A program made the position numbers and the translations under genes. A stretch of 64,000 bases of DNA from Clostridiales bacterium PH28_bin88 (GTDB lineage: Bacteria; Bacillota; PH28-bin88), in NCBI GenBank assembly GCA_000987045.1, contig LAKY01000029.1:19590-83589 (forward strand). Reading direction: 5' to 3'. This document shows, one piece after another, positions 53,878 to 63,357 of the stretch. The notes beneath the pieces were generated by a model, which was given only the letters and a program-made list of their open reading frames with translations, did no database searches and was not told the DNA's origin. Position 1 is the first letter of the stretch. Each line of letters opens with the position of its first letter.

Positions 53878-55083
53878 TTAGCTTTCTGGAAAGGATTGCA
53901 GGCGTTGGATGGCTGCAGATTGAGCGGTATCATAGACGGTTTTAACCGGTACGGCAGATGCCCGGGCAACCTGCCGGCAATCCTCGAATTCGGGGGCAGC
54001 CTTGTGATAGTTCCGTCCTGCAGCGTCTTTAAAGGAACTGAATTTTACTCTGACGGCCCCCCAGGGGGTATCCACCGGCAAGACCTGCCGCGAAGCCTTG
54101 TATCGCCTTTCTTCCCGCCACCTGACCCCCGTAGAAGTCGTTTCCCGCAGCAGGCACTGGGATACCGCCAACGTTTTTTCAGGATGACACAAGACCGTGA
54201 CTTTCGTACCCGGGCGGCCTTTCTTCATTTGAACGGAATTCATCATCACATCCAGGGCGCCGCTGTTGAACAACGCCTCCCAAAGGGATCCGAACAATTC
54301 CGGGTTCATATCGTCGATTTGCGTTTCGACAACGGAAACCGTATCTGTCTCCATACCGCCGGCGGGCGGGATAATTTCCCCGGTAAATACCCGGAGCAGG
54401 TTAGGGTGGGCGAGGGATCTCTTCCCGGCTCCGTATCCTACCTGTCCCAGGGTCATGGCCGGGAGGGGACCAAAGCCATCGGCCAGGGTGGAAACAATGG
54501 CGGCGCCTGTCGGAGTTACCAGTTCGGCCCGCAGCGCAGTCCCGTAGACCGGGACACCCTGGAGCAGATGAGCGGTAGCAGGGGCGGGCAAGGGAAGCAG
54601 CCCGTGGGCTGATTGGACCCATCCGGAGGCCAGCGGCAGCGGTGATACCCATACTTGCTCGACGCCTAACGAAGCGAGCCCGGCTACAGTTCCTACCACA
54701 TCAACAATTGCGTCCACCGCCCCGACTTCATGGAAATGGACTTGCTCCGCCGGGATTCCGTGGACCGCCCCTTCAGCTTCCGCTAGCCTCCGGAAAACCG
54801 CTTTGCTTCGTTGAACGACATCCGGTGCCAGTGAGCTGCTTTCCAGCAAGAGGATGATATCGTGCAGGTGCCGGCTAGGCTGGGGTGAATTCACCTTTAC
54901 AGACACATCGGTAGCGCTGATACCCTGTACCCGCACCTGCCGGACATCAAGTTCAAACCCTGACAAGTTAAGGCGGGACAATTCCTGCTGGAGGGTCTCC
55001 AGCGGCAAGCCGGCATCTAACAAGGCGCCCAAGCACATGTCCCCGCTGATCCCCGAGCAACAGTCAAAATATATGGCGTTCAT
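53878..55083 (-). CDS. larC: Nickel-pincer cofactor biosynthesis protein LarC
   Basis: This 401-residue protein inserts nickel into the pincer nucleotide cofactor of lactate racemase-type enzymes. It starts MNAIYFDCCSGISGDMCLGA at ATG 55083 after AAGGAGG; the 45 upstream codons are not credible. PAEQVHFHEVGAVDAIVDVVG and ETQIDDMNPELFGSLWEALF are family motifs. Both halves, LarC1 and LarC2, are in one uninterrupted frame, unlike the Lactobacillus gene with programmed frameshift. larB and larE are not nearby. Confidence 0.93.
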   Translation of the reverse strand: MNAIYFDCCSGISGDMCLGALLDAGLPLETLQQELSRLNLSGFELDVRQVRVQGISATDVSVKVNSPQPSRHLHDIILLLESSSLAPDVVQRSKAVFRRLAEAEGAVHGIPAEQVHFHEVGAVDAIVDVVGTVAGLASLGVEQVWVSPLPLASGWVQSAHGLLPLPAPATAHLLQGVPVYGTALRAELVTPTGAAIVSTLADGFGPLPAMTLGQVGYGAGKRSLAHPNLLRVFTGEIIPPAGGMETDTVSVVETQIDDMNPELFGSLWEALFNSGALDVMMNSVQMKKGRPGTKVTVLCHPEKTLAVSQCLLRETTSTGVRWREERRYKASRQVLPVDTPWGAVRVKFSSFKDAAGRNYHKAAPEFEDCRQVARASAVPVKTVYDTAQSAAIQRLQSFPES

Positions 55084-55377
55084 CCTTTGAAACCTCCTTA
55101 AACCCCGGTAATGGTTATTTGCTGAAAGCCAATGACCAAACATGTGTTTGGTTGAAGGAACAGTGACGTCTTGGCGCCCAGTGATACCACGGTTGCGCGA
55201 TTCATTGTAGTATACCACCCAAAACTTGTCAACAAAACATGGAAACCCTCCCGGTTCGGCAATTTTTTCTACTATTCTCTGGCCGCGCTGAAAGGAAATT
55301 ATGCCTTTATGTTGAATACTTTTTTAGCAATCTTTCTCTCTTTGTACCAGGGATTGGAAACCCCGGAGGAGCATATC

Positions 55378-55908
55378 ATGTATCTACTTCCAGAACCCTT
55401 TCTTTTGTATGTACAGCAGTATGCAACCACTATTTTAACGGCCATGGGGGCACTTAATCTACTAATCATCCTTTGGCTTTTCGTGATCGCCTTGCAAGCC
55501 AGGAGATGGCGCAGGCGGTATCACCTATTGCTGGGAGAGGCTCAGCCCCAAAGCCTTGAAGAAAGACTGGTTGAATACCGCAGGCTGACTGAACAGGCCT
55601 TAGCTCAAGTGGGAGTGCTGCAGGCTCGAACCTCGGAGTTGGAACAACGACTACCCAGTTTTATCAGGCGGGTAGGCGTGGTAAGGTTTAACGCCTTTCC
55701 AGAGGTTGGCAGCGACCTCAGTTTTGCTGTTGCCCTGCTGAATGACCTGTCAGACGGCGTGGTAATCAGCAGCATATACGGACGGGAGGAATCCCGGACT
55801 TTTGCCAAACCCATTCAAGGCGGAAAGTCGTCTTACAGGTTGACCCCGGAGGAAGAACGTGCCATCACCCTGGCTACAAGTGGTGAGGGCATCGCAGCCG
55901 GACGGTAA
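55378..55908 (+). CDS. DUF4446 protein
   Basis: This 176-residue protein starts MYLLPEPFLLYVQQYATTIL at ATG 55378 after GGAGGAG. One membrane segment (LNLLIILWLFVIALQARRWR) precedes a coiled coil and the conserved block GVVRFNAFPEVGSDLSFAVA with LLNDLSDGVVISSIYGREES. It is common in spore-forming Clostridia and of unknown function. It is directly followed by the M23 peptidase and bactofilin genes. Confidence 0.9.
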   Translation: MYLLPEPFLLYVQQYATTILTAMGALNLLIILWLFVIALQARRWRRRYHLLLGEAQPQSLEERLVEYRRLTEQALAQVGVLQARTSELEQRLPSFIRRVGVVRFNAFPEVGSDLSFAVALLNDLSDGVVISSIYGREESRTFAKPIQGGKSSYRLTPEEERAITLATSGEGIAAGR

Positions 55909-55947
55909 GGGACTGAACTGGACGGAACGGGTGAAGGTGGTGACCAG

Positions 55948-56952
55948 GTGAGGAAAGTACGAACCAGGAGAAAAGGGCATTGGACATTAGTGGTAATCCC
56001 TGACAATCAGGAGCGGGTGACCAACTGGAAGGTTCCCCGGTGGATGTTACGGGGTACCGCTGTTGCCGCCATTGCCGGGGTATTGGCTGGAACATACTTT
56101 ACCGTTACATACGGCAAACTCCAGCGGGAAGTGAAATACCTGGAACATCTCAAGGTTGTTAACCAGCAGCAGGGAGAACAAATCCAGGAATTACGCCAGC
56201 AAACTACGGAAATGCAGCAGCGGATGCAGGCAGTGGTAGAATTGGAAAAGCAGGTGCGGGAGTTGGTAGGTCTTAACCCCAAGCCTCCGGCCGGGACTAC
56301 TTTGTCCTCCAGGGGAGAAGGGCCGATGGGGGGCGGCGGAGAAAGGGCGTTGAGTGTTGGCCCGGTGGACGAATGGAAAGAAGACGTTTCCCCGGAAGCA
56401 CCGCTGGACTTCTATCAGACAGAGCCTTCCTTAACCAGTGACGGGCTATTTGTACTGCAGGCGATCGGCCGGGACCTACAAGGCGTTGGGTCACAGATCG
56501 AAGAACAGCTGGCCGGCCTTGAGCAGCTGCAAAAAGAAGTTGTCGCCAGGCAGCAGTACCTGGCTGCTATACCCTCAAGGTGGCCGATGTCAGGCCGGAT
56601 CACTTCCAGATACGGGTATCGCCGTTCTCCCTTTGGTAGGGAGCAGGAGTTTCATGACGGGTTGGATATTGCCGCTCGCAAGGGTTCTCCGGTGGTGGCG
56701 GCGGGAGCTGGCAAAGTGACCTTTACCGGTTGGAAATCGGGATACGGGCTTAGCGTAATTATTGACCACGGTTACGGGTACCGCACTCTGTACGGCCATA
56801 ACTCTTCCGTAGTGGTAAAGGTTGGTCAAACGGTAAAGAAGGGCGACGTTGTCTCCCGGGTTGGCTCCACAGGACGCAGTACCGGTCCTCACCTGCATTT
56901 CACAGTATTCTATAACGGGAATACGATCAACCCGGAAAAAGTGCTTCAGTAA
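55948..56952 (+). CDS. M23-family peptidase with coiled coil
   Basis: This 334-residue protein is a membrane-anchored cell-wall hydrolase. A single membrane segment lies at about residues 34-54 (GTAVAAIAGVLAGTYFTVTY), then a coiled coil (LEHLKVVNQQQGEQIQELRQ). The C-terminal peptidase domain has metal-ligand motifs FHDGLDIAARKG at about 235 and GPHLHFTVFYNG at about 312. It starts at GTG 55948. The next gene encodes a bactofilin; such pairs commonly shape the cell wall. Confidence 0.93.
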   Translation: MRKVRTRRKGHWTLVVIPDNQERVTNWKVPRWMLRGTAVAAIAGVLAGTYFTVTYGKLQREVKYLEHLKVVNQQQGEQIQELRQQTTEMQQRMQAVVELEKQVRELVGLNPKPPAGTTLSSRGEGPMGGGGERALSVGPVDEWKEDVSPEAPLDFYQTEPSLTSDGLFVLQAIGRDLQGVGSQIEEQLAGLEQLQKEVVARQQYLAAIPSRWPMSGRITSRYGYRRSPFGREQEFHDGLDIAARKGSPVVAAGAGKVTFTGWKSGYGLSVIIDHGYGYRTLYGHNSSVVVKVGQTVKKGDVVSRVGSTGRSTGPHLHFTVFYNGNTINPEKVLQ

Positions 56953-56975
56953 CTGTCCCAGAAAGGAGAATGGCT

Positions 56976-57377
56976 ATGCTGGGGAACAAGAGGCCGCCAT
57001 CATTGGACAAGGTGGATACCATTATTGGCAAAGAGACCAACTTTCAAGGTAAAATTGTTGCGAACGGGACGTTGCGGGTTGACGGCCGGCTTGAGGGAGA
57101 GATTGCCTCTCAAGGTGATGTAGTGATCGGGGAGGGCGCCCGGGTGGTAGCGCAAGTTCAGGCCAGAAACCTTTTAATTGCCGGGGAAATCAAGGGAAAC
57201 GTGAAAGCTGCCGGCCGGGTGGAAATGGCTTCGACCGCGAAGGTGGAGGGAGACCTGCAGGTAGGGATCCTGGTTGTAGAAGACGGGGCTGTATTCCTGG
57301 GTGCATGCACTATGACCGGTTCCCGCGAAAAGGGAAATGCCGGAAGGCCGGCGCCGGCAGATGGAAGGTCAAGCTAA
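56976..57377 (+). CDS. Bactofilin
   Basis: This 133-residue beta-helix cytoskeletal protein starts MLGNKRPPSLDKVDTIIGKE at ATG 56976, seven bases after AAAGGAG; the ATG at 56970 is too close to it. The bactofilin core runs from FQGKIVANGTLRVDGRLEGE to AKVEGDLQVGILVVEDGAVF. It probably assembles filaments guiding the M23 peptidase encoded just upstream. Confidence 0.95.
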   Translation: MLGNKRPPSLDKVDTIIGKETNFQGKIVANGTLRVDGRLEGEIASQGDVVIGEGARVVAQVQARNLLIAGEIKGNVKAAGRVEMASTAKVEGDLQVGILVVEDGAVFLGACTMTGSREKGNAGRPAPADGRSS

Positions 57378-57388
57378 ATAATCAAAAG

Positions 57389-57416
57389 ACAGCGAGGCGA
57401 GTGTCCTCGCTGTTTT
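57389..57416 (+). terminator. Terminator of the DUF4446-M23-bactofilin operon
   Basis: ACAGCGAGG - loop - CCTCGCTGTTTT after the bactofilin stop. Confidence 0.85.
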
Positions 57417-57486
57417 GCTGCTGAATAAAACTTCGGGTATCGGCGTATTGTAAGCCTGGATTACGTCACAAGGGAGGGTAAAACAC

Positions 57487-58173
57487 GTGTTCCTGTTTGA
57501 AAACCGTATCCACGCAGGGGAGAAGTTGGGGGAACAGTTATCTGAATACCGGGGTGACGAAGTATTGATTTTGGCCATTCCCCGGGGCGGGGTAGTGGTT
57601 GGCGCGCAGGTTGCCCATGCGTTGAGAGCGCCGATGGATGTGATCATCCCAAAAAAAATCGGTTCTCCAATTGACCCTGAACTGGCAATAGGCGCGGTTA
57701 CACCTGACGGGTATGTCCTCTGGAACCTGCCTTTCATGCAGCGGTTGGGGATATCTGAAGAAGACATGAGGTCTCAAGTGGAAAGAACGATGGGGGAAAT
57801 CACAAGGCGACTAAGGTACTACCGCGGGGATGTTCCTCCGTCTACCCTTCGGGACCGGGTGGTAATGCTGGTGGATGATGGAATTGCCACCGGCTTCACG
57901 GTGAAGGCCGCTCTGCGATCCATTACCCGCCAATCCCCCTGCCGGACCGTGTTGGCCGTACCGGTGGCACCCAGGGAAACGGTGACAGACTTGGCCGGAG
58001 AAGTGGACATCGTGGTGTGTCTGGCGACACCTGAGCCATTTTACGGTGTCGGGCAGTTCTACCGGGAGTTCGAGCAGACCTCCGATGAGGAAGTCAAGCG
58101 GCTGCTGGTTCGGTACGGAAAACTTCCGGCTGCGGCCATTACATGCCCAACCCCTGAGAATGAGGAGAAATAG
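57487..58173 (+). CDS. Predicted phosphoribosyltransferase
   Basis: This 228-residue type I phosphoribosyltransferase-fold protein has the PRPP motif VMLVDDGIATGFTVKAAL at about 128-145 and an N-terminal FENRIHAGEKLGEQLSEYRG. DVIIPKKIGSPIDPELAIGA is a family hallmark. The substrate is not known. It starts at GTG 57487 after GGGAGGG. Confidence 0.88.
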   Translation: MFLFENRIHAGEKLGEQLSEYRGDEVLILAIPRGGVVVGAQVAHALRAPMDVIIPKKIGSPIDPELAIGAVTPDGYVLWNLPFMQRLGISEEDMRSQVERTMGEITRRLRYYRGDVPPSTLRDRVVMLVDDGIATGFTVKAALRSITRQSPCRTVLAVPVAPRETVTDLAGEVDIVVCLATPEPFYGVGQFYREFEQTSDEEVKRLLVRYGKLPAAAITCPTPENEEK

Positions 58174-58229
58174 GTCGTGAAAAGGGGCCTGCCTCTGGCG
58201 CGCCTTATTACAAGGCGCCAGGTCTAAAT

Positions 58230-58373
58230 TTTACCCCCGTTTAAAAACGGGGGTTTTGGAAAGAGGTAGAACCTTTCAACTACCCCCGACTGAAGTCGGG
58301 GGTATGTCTCCGTACTTTAGTCGACTTTCAATCGAGGTCGAATCCATCTGCCTTAGCAGGTGGTCGTTCAGTT
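58230..58373 (+). repeat. Dispersed palindromic repeat family A, copy 3
   Basis: This full-length copy has CCCCCGTTTAAAAACGGGGG, GGAAAGAGGTAGAACCTTTC, ACTACCCCCGACTGAAGTCG, CGACTTTCAATCGAGGTCGA and the end GCAGGTGGTCGTTCAG. It lies between the phosphoribosyltransferase gene and the yyaC stop, overlapping the stop by two bases. Confidence 0.82.
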
Positions 58374-59013
58374 ATTGGACGGTTTGGGGGACCAGTTCCC
58401 GCCGTGGCAGGTATTCCTGCCGGGCAAGCTGTATCCCTTCCCTGACCGCGGTGGCGATCCCGTCCGCCATCTTCATTACTATACTTAAGCGGGTATTTTG
58501 CAAGACAAAGTACTCCATGTAGCCGCCCACGTTAACAATGCCGGTAAAGTGCACCTCTCCGACAGGAGGAAGGCTCTTGTTCACGCCGGCACCGGGCTTC
58601 ACCGCCCCCGAGGCCAGGGTAATCGACCCGACACTGTCGGTCTGGCCCAGGCAGGCATCAATAGCGACAATTAGCGGGTGGACATGGCTTCTGTTAATCA
58701 GGTCCAACTTTTCCGCCAGGTTGCTGGCGTGAACCGGATCATCCAGCGTCCCGTATACATACAGGCCTTCCGGCCGGTGCATGGCCAGTTTGGTTCCAAC
58801 CAGGGGGCCAAGACTGTCACCGGTAGACCGGTCGGTCCCTATGGCCACAACGACCACAGGCCGGCTGCCGGTAGGGTTAAGTTCCTGCAAGTGTTGGCTG
58901 AAAGTGCTGCTGAGTTTGTCCACCACCAGAGGATCCTGGTAATGAAACTTGATTTTGGCTGGTGGCCTTGCTTCCCGGGATGCCGGGCGAGCAAAAAAAG
59001 AGAAACCGGACAT
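58372..59013 (-). CDS. yyaC: Sporulation protein YyaC (GPR-related protease fold)
   Basis: This 213-residue protein starts MSGFSFFARPASREARPPAK at ATG 59013 after AGGGGAGG. The core VVVVAIGTDRSTGDSLGPLV, LYVYGTLDDPVHASNLAEKL and IVAIDACLGQTDSVGSI is the YyaC signature, related to the germination protease fold. It indicates an endospore former. It is divergent from the transporter gene at 59148. Confidence 0.94.
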   Translation of the reverse strand: MSGFSFFARPASREARPPAKIKFHYQDPLVVDKLSSTFSQHLQELNPTGSRPVVVVAIGTDRSTGDSLGPLVGTKLAMHRPEGLYVYGTLDDPVHASNLAEKLDLINRSHVHPLIVAIDACLGQTDSVGSITLASGAVKPGAGVNKSLPPVGEVHFTGIVNVGGYMEYFVLQNTRLSIVMKMADGIATAVREGIQLARQEYLPRRELVPQTVQ

Positions 59014-59147
59014 GGGGCCCCTCCCCTTACGCGCTCTTGTACCAATAGTATACGCAACCAGCACGGCGAATATACTTGACCCGCCCAGGGTTGTCCCTTG
59101 GCCTACCCGGCATAAGGATAGGGTAAGGGGAGGGTGGGAGCAGAAAG

Positions 59148-60194
59148 ATGAAACAAGGGTGGGGCCGTACACTACAAATTGCCTTTACTTACATGGGAGC
59201 GGTCATCGGGGCGGGATTTGCCTCCGGGCAGGAAGCCATTCAGTTCTTCCTGGTTTTCGGGTACCGCGGTCTATGGGGCATCATCCTGGCAACCGTACTC
59301 CTGGCCTTTTTCGGGGCGTTGACTCTTTATCTTACCAGGGCAACGGGAATTAACAATTACCGGGACTTTATTAACATTGTGTTGGGGAAACGCGTAGGGA
59401 AGTGGACCGATCTTTGCCTGGCGGTATTTCTGTGGATCGGACTGTCCATTATGCTGGCAGGCAGTGGTTCTGTATTTGCGGAGCACCTGGCGGTATCCCC
59501 GTACCTGGGGACGACGGTGACGGCGTTGATGGTGGCCGTGGTTCTCCTGGGAGGGGTTAACCGGGTGGTCTGGCTGAACACTGCTCTGGTGCCTGTCCTG
59601 GTAGGGGTGACCCTGATGGTCAGCGCGACGGGCCTGACCTGCTCTGGAATAAGCGCTCCTTTGCCCGAGGCGGTTCCACCTATGCTTTTAGGAAAAACAT
59701 GGTGGATCGCCAGCGTTCTTTACGTCTCGTATAACCTGGCCATCGGTACTGTGTTGCTGGTCTCGTTGGGGGACAAGGGTACGGTAGCCGGGGGAGTACT
59801 GGGAGGTCTTGGCCTGGGGGTTGTGTTAATGGCGATGGCAATAGCGCTCGCGCTGCATTATCCCGCAGCCAGCCAGTACGAGGTTCCCATGCTGTATGTT
59901 GCCGGTGTCCGTTATCCCGGGTTGCGGGTTGCGTACGCTCTTGTGCTATGGTTTGCCATGGCAACTACCGCTGTAGCGGATGGGTACGGCCTGGCTTCCC
60001 GTCTTGCTTCCCGGCACTTGCCTTACCCCGCGGTAGTGGTGATGGTGATAGTAAGCAGTCTGCCCCTTAGCCGTTACGGTTTTGCCCGGATGGTAGGCAG
60101 CATCTACCCCCTTTTTGGCTATATAGGAATGGTGATTCTTGCCGGCCTGGGATTTCAAGCATGGCAAAGAGTGTGGAACAAAAAGGCGAGGTAA
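59148..60194 (+). CDS. YkvI-like membrane transporter
   Basis: This 348-residue protein has about ten membrane segments. It begins with a family-typical IAFTYMGAVIGAGFASGQEA motif, and has VLYVSYNLAIGTVLLVSLGD and the end LFGYIGMVILAGLGFQAWQR. YkvI-type proteins are distant relatives of the amino acid/cation symporter superfamily. The substrate is unknown. The start ATG 59148 lies over a GCAGAAAG sequence rather than a strong ribosome binding site. Confidence 0.85.
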   Translation: MKQGWGRTLQIAFTYMGAVIGAGFASGQEAIQFFLVFGYRGLWGIILATVLLAFFGALTLYLTRATGINNYRDFINIVLGKRVGKWTDLCLAVFLWIGLSIMLAGSGSVFAEHLAVSPYLGTTVTALMVAVVLLGGVNRVVWLNTALVPVLVGVTLMVSATGLTCSGISAPLPEAVPPMLLGKTWWIASVLYVSYNLAIGTVLLVSLGDKGTVAGGVLGGLGLGVVLMAMAIALALHYPAASQYEVPMLYVAGVRYPGLRVAYALVLWFAMATTAVADGYGLASRLASRHLPYPAVVVMVIVSSLPLSRYGFARMVGSIYPLFGYIGMVILAGLGFQAWQRVWNKKAR

Positions 60195-60295
60195 AAGCTA
60201 CAGAGTTTCATCGGCAGGAAATTTAGACTCCCATGTCGAACTACACCTCAGCTGATGAAAATATCTCTCTACCAGTCCCGAAAGGGAGGCTTGGC

Positions 60296-61315
60296 ATGAG
60301 CGCATTCATTCTAACGCGGGTTAAAGTGACGAGGGCGGCCATGCTCCTGCTTACGGTGTCATTGTTTTTAACGGGGTGCAAAGGCGGCGAACCGGTTACT
60401 CCGACGCCCGGGGCTTCACCGCCGGCGGTACAATCCAAACAAGATACCCGTCCCTTGGTATTGGACAGGGCCAGGGACGCGGTAGTGGTTTACTTTACTA
60501 CGCCAAACGGCAAGTACCTGGTTCCGGTGACCCTGCCTATCAACCCGACACAACGGGCGGTGGAGGTGGCGGTGGAAAAGCTGTTGGCCGGCCCGCCGGA
60601 CAAGTCCCTGGCTCGCACCCTTCCCGAGGGCACCAAGATTCGCGGGATGTACCTGGTGGGGAATACCGCTTTCGTCGACCTGACGGGAGAGGTGCGAAAA
60701 CTGGCCGACAAGGAGGCGGCGGAACGGGGCATACGATCTCTCTTGTTGACAGTTACGGAGTTCCCCGGCGTGGATCAAGTAGCCCTGCTGGTAGATGGCC
60801 AGGCAGAGACCAGTCTGGCCGGACTGGAACTGAACCAGCAAATGCCCCGGCCGGAGGTGATTAATCCGGGCCCGCAAAGTGAAGCACGTTCCCGTATTCA
60901 GGTATATTTTAGCGATGAAAACGCTTTGTACCTGGTACCCTTAAGTTTGGGATTTAAGGCGGACGCCACCATCCAGGAACGTGCCCGCAAAGCGGTGGAA
61001 GTATTGTTAACCGGACCTCCCACCCGCGAAGGTCTTTCCCGCACCATCTGGGCTGGAACTCGCTTGCGGGACTTGACGGTGGCAGAAGGAAAGGCGATTG
61101 TGAATCTCAGCAAGCAGGCCATCGGGTATGGAGGGGGAGCTACGGCGGAGTCCGTGTTGTTAAGTTCGCTGGTTTACACTCTCACGGACATCCCCGGGAT
61201 CAGCGAGGTACAGTTGTTGATCGAGGGCCAGAAATTGGACCACTTGCCGGAGGGGACGGAGGTAGCCAAACCAATCCGTCGTCCTGACAGGCTCAATTTC
61301 ATTGACAGCCGGTAA
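60296..61315 (+). CDS. gerM: GerM-like sporulation lipoprotein with two GerMN domains
   Basis: This 339-residue protein starts at ATG 60296 after AAAGGGAGG; an upstream ATG at 60233 has no site. The signal peptide ends in a lipobox LTGC. Two similar GerMN domains follow: VVYFTTPNGKYLVPVTLPIN to LLTVTEFPGVDQVALLVDGQ, and QVYFSDENALYLVPLSLGFK to TLTDIPGISEVQLLIEGQ. GerM helps build the engulfment ring complex in sporulation. Confidence 0.92.
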   Translation: MSAFILTRVKVTRAAMLLLTVSLFLTGCKGGEPVTPTPGASPPAVQSKQDTRPLVLDRARDAVVVYFTTPNGKYLVPVTLPINPTQRAVEVAVEKLLAGPPDKSLARTLPEGTKIRGMYLVGNTAFVDLTGEVRKLADKEAAERGIRSLLLTVTEFPGVDQVALLVDGQAETSLAGLELNQQMPRPEVINPGPQSEARSRIQVYFSDENALYLVPLSLGFKADATIQERARKAVEVLLTGPPTREGLSRTIWAGTRLRDLTVAEGKAIVNLSKQAIGYGGGATAESVLLSSLVYTLTDIPGISEVQLLIEGQKLDHLPEGTEVAKPIRRPDRLNFIDSR

Positions 61316-61410
61316 ACATTCCGGTATCCGCGGGTTTTCCAGCAAAAAGGTACCGGCCTGCCGGGCCGGCTTGCTAGACGTATAGGAATTAATCCCTTCT
61401 GGGGAACCAT

Positions 61411-61476
61411 GGGTTCCCTGGGAAAGAACAAAAACATTTCCGATAAATGCTGAATGGCATTAAATGTTTTTGTTCT
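61411..61476. repeat. Dispersed hairpin repeat family D, copy 2
   Basis: GGGTTCCCTGGG with AAAGAACAAAAACATTTC and AAATGTTTTTGTTC arms matches 49529-49597. The right arm covers the last codons and stop of the hsp20 gene at 61460, so its product ends QNKNI encoded by the repeat. The hairpin could now act as that gene's terminator. Confidence 0.8.
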
Positions 61477-61921
61477 GTATATCCACTTTGACGGTTTTTC
61501 GTTTCTGGTGGGCGGCTTTGGGCATCCTGACTTCCAGGATGCCGTTTTTGTAACTGGCGGTGGCCTGATCCGCTTCTATTTCCGCCGGGAGGGCAATGGC
61601 GCGGGAAAAGCTGCCATAGTACCGCTCAGTACGGTAAAAGTTTTCTTGCCTGATCTCTCCCCCGCGTTTAACTTCCCCTTTTAACAGGAGGTTGTCCTCC
61701 GAGACGGTGATCTCCACGTCGTCTTTGGCTTCGATTCCCGGGATTTCCGCCGTAACCACCACTTCGCGTTCGGTCTGGTAGACGTCCACCCGCGGTCCGA
61801 GAACCTCCATTCCAATGCCCTCCACGGCCTTGGCCGGGTGGCGCACGTAATCAAACAAGCGGTCCATCTCGTGACGTAGATGACTTAATTCCCGGAAAGG
61901 GTCCCGCCTGACGAGAGTCAA
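61460..61921 (-). CDS. Hsp20/alpha-crystallin family small heat-shock protein
   Basis: This 153-residue protein begins TLVRRDPFRELSHLRHEMDR with a TTG start after AGGAGGTG. The alpha-crystallin domain runs from PRVDVYQTEREVVVTAEIPG to YKNGILEVRMPKA. It is a classical class A-like Hsp20, distinct from the gerP-linked one. The C terminus (DIQNKNI) lies inside repeat D. Confidence 0.95.
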   Translation of the reverse strand: MTLVRRDPFRELSHLRHEMDRLFDYVRHPAKAVEGIGMEVLGPRVDVYQTEREVVVTAEIPGIEAKDDVEITVSEDNLLLKGEVKRGGEIRQENFYRTERYYGSFSRAIALPAEIEADQATASYKNGILEVRMPKAAHQKRKTVKVDIQNKNI

Positions 61922-62062
61922 TCAACTTCACCTCCTACACATTTTCTCTTACTAGTATGTAGTTTGCTGGCTGCACTATACCATGTCATCATCCGCTGGA
62001 AAGAGAGTTTACATGACGGAAGGAAAATGGTACCATGAACACAGATTAGGGGGGACTTGCCC

Positions 62063-63247
62063 ATGCACTTTACACCATTGCAGGAATTGGAATTTCGTAT
62101 CCAGCGGCTGCAGCAAGCCATGAACGCCAAGAGGCTCGAAATGGTATTGGTGATGGAGAACACCGACCTCTTTTACTTCACCGGAACCGCCCAAGCCGGA
62201 TGGCTGTTCGTCCCGGCTGAAGGCAGCCCGTTATTACTGGTGAGGCGGGACGTGGCCCGCGCGGAACAAGAATGCCCTCTCAGACCATTACTTCCGGTGG
62301 GTGGTTACCGGGAGATTCCCGTTCTTTTAAAAACTAACCGGTTACCTATTCCCGAGACAATGGGAATGGAACTAGACGTACTGCCTGTCAAGGAGTTTTG
62401 GCGTTACCAGCAGATCTTTCCCCAAACCCGGATAGACGATGCCAGCGGTATCATCCGGCAGGTACGCATGATTAAAACGGCCTACGAAATAGAACGGATC
62501 AGGCAATCGGCGGTGCTGCACGATCGCATGTTCAGCCATGTGGAATCGGTCCTTAGGGAGGGAATGACGGAGGTGGAACTGGCCGCGGAGGCGGAGGCTT
62601 TTTCCCGCCGTCAGGGCCACCAGGGTTACGCCAGCTTCCGTGGTTTTAACATGCAGCTCTTTTATGGCCACCTGATGTCAGGGCCTCATGCCGCCGTATC
62701 CAGTTGCTCGGAGAGTCCTACCGGCGGGCTGGGTATCGCCCCCTCCTTCCCCCAGAGCGCCAGCCTGCAGCCAATCCGGCGGGACACCCCCGTGCTGGTG
62801 GACTACGTGGGCAGGTACAACAGTTACATGGTGGATGAGACCCGGATCTATGTACTTGGTAGGTTGCCGGAAAAGCTAAACCGGGCGCACCGCGTAGCTC
62901 TGGATATTCAAGCAGAGATCATCCGGGAGGCAAGGCCCGGGGTGAACGGAGCCTACCTGTACCAGCGGAGCGTGGACATAGTCAACCGGGCGGGGCTGTC
63001 TGAATACTACATGGGATACGGCAGCCACGTGTCCTTTGTGGGTCACGGCCTGGGGTTGGAGTTAAATGAACTGCCGGTGCTGGCCAGAGGATTTGACGTG
63101 GAGATGGAACCTGGCATGGTGCTGGCCCTGGAACCAAAATTTGTCTTTCCCGGTGAAGGGGTGGTAGGTATTGAGAATACCTTCCTGATGACTTCCTTGG
63201 GACTGGAAAAATTAACCAAATGCCCTGAAGAGGTTATTGCGCTGTAG
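62063..63247 (+). CDS. M24-family Xaa-Pro peptidase
   Basis: This 394-residue creatinase-fold protein starts MHFTPLQELEFRIQRLQQAM at ATG 62063 after GGGGGG. The N-terminal domain (LVMENTDLFYFTGTAQAGWL) precedes the metal site: VLVDYVGRYNSYMVDETR (two Asp), FVGHGLGLELNELPVL (His), VLALEPKFVFPG (Glu) and GVVGIENTFLMT (Glu). All five ligands are present. It probably cleaves X-Pro dipeptides. Confidence 0.93.
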   Translation: MHFTPLQELEFRIQRLQQAMNAKRLEMVLVMENTDLFYFTGTAQAGWLFVPAEGSPLLLVRRDVARAEQECPLRPLLPVGGYREIPVLLKTNRLPIPETMGMELDVLPVKEFWRYQQIFPQTRIDDASGIIRQVRMIKTAYEIERIRQSAVLHDRMFSHVESVLREGMTEVELAAEAEAFSRRQGHQGYASFRGFNMQLFYGHLMSGPHAAVSSCSESPTGGLGIAPSFPQSASLQPIRRDTPVLVDYVGRYNSYMVDETRIYVLGRLPEKLNRAHRVALDIQAEIIREARPGVNGAYLYQRSVDIVNRAGLSEYYMGYGSHVSFVGHGLGLELNELPVLARGFDVEMEPGMVLALEPKFVFPGEGVVGIENTFLMTSLGLEKLTKCPEEVIAL

Positions 63248-63357
63248 GAACTACAAGTTTCCACGGCAGTTTATGAAACTTTTCCCGGCTGCCCCGCGTA
63301 GTAATGGATAGAAACTGAAAGGGGAAGCGAACAACGGGAAAAGGGAGGAGAGGCAGG

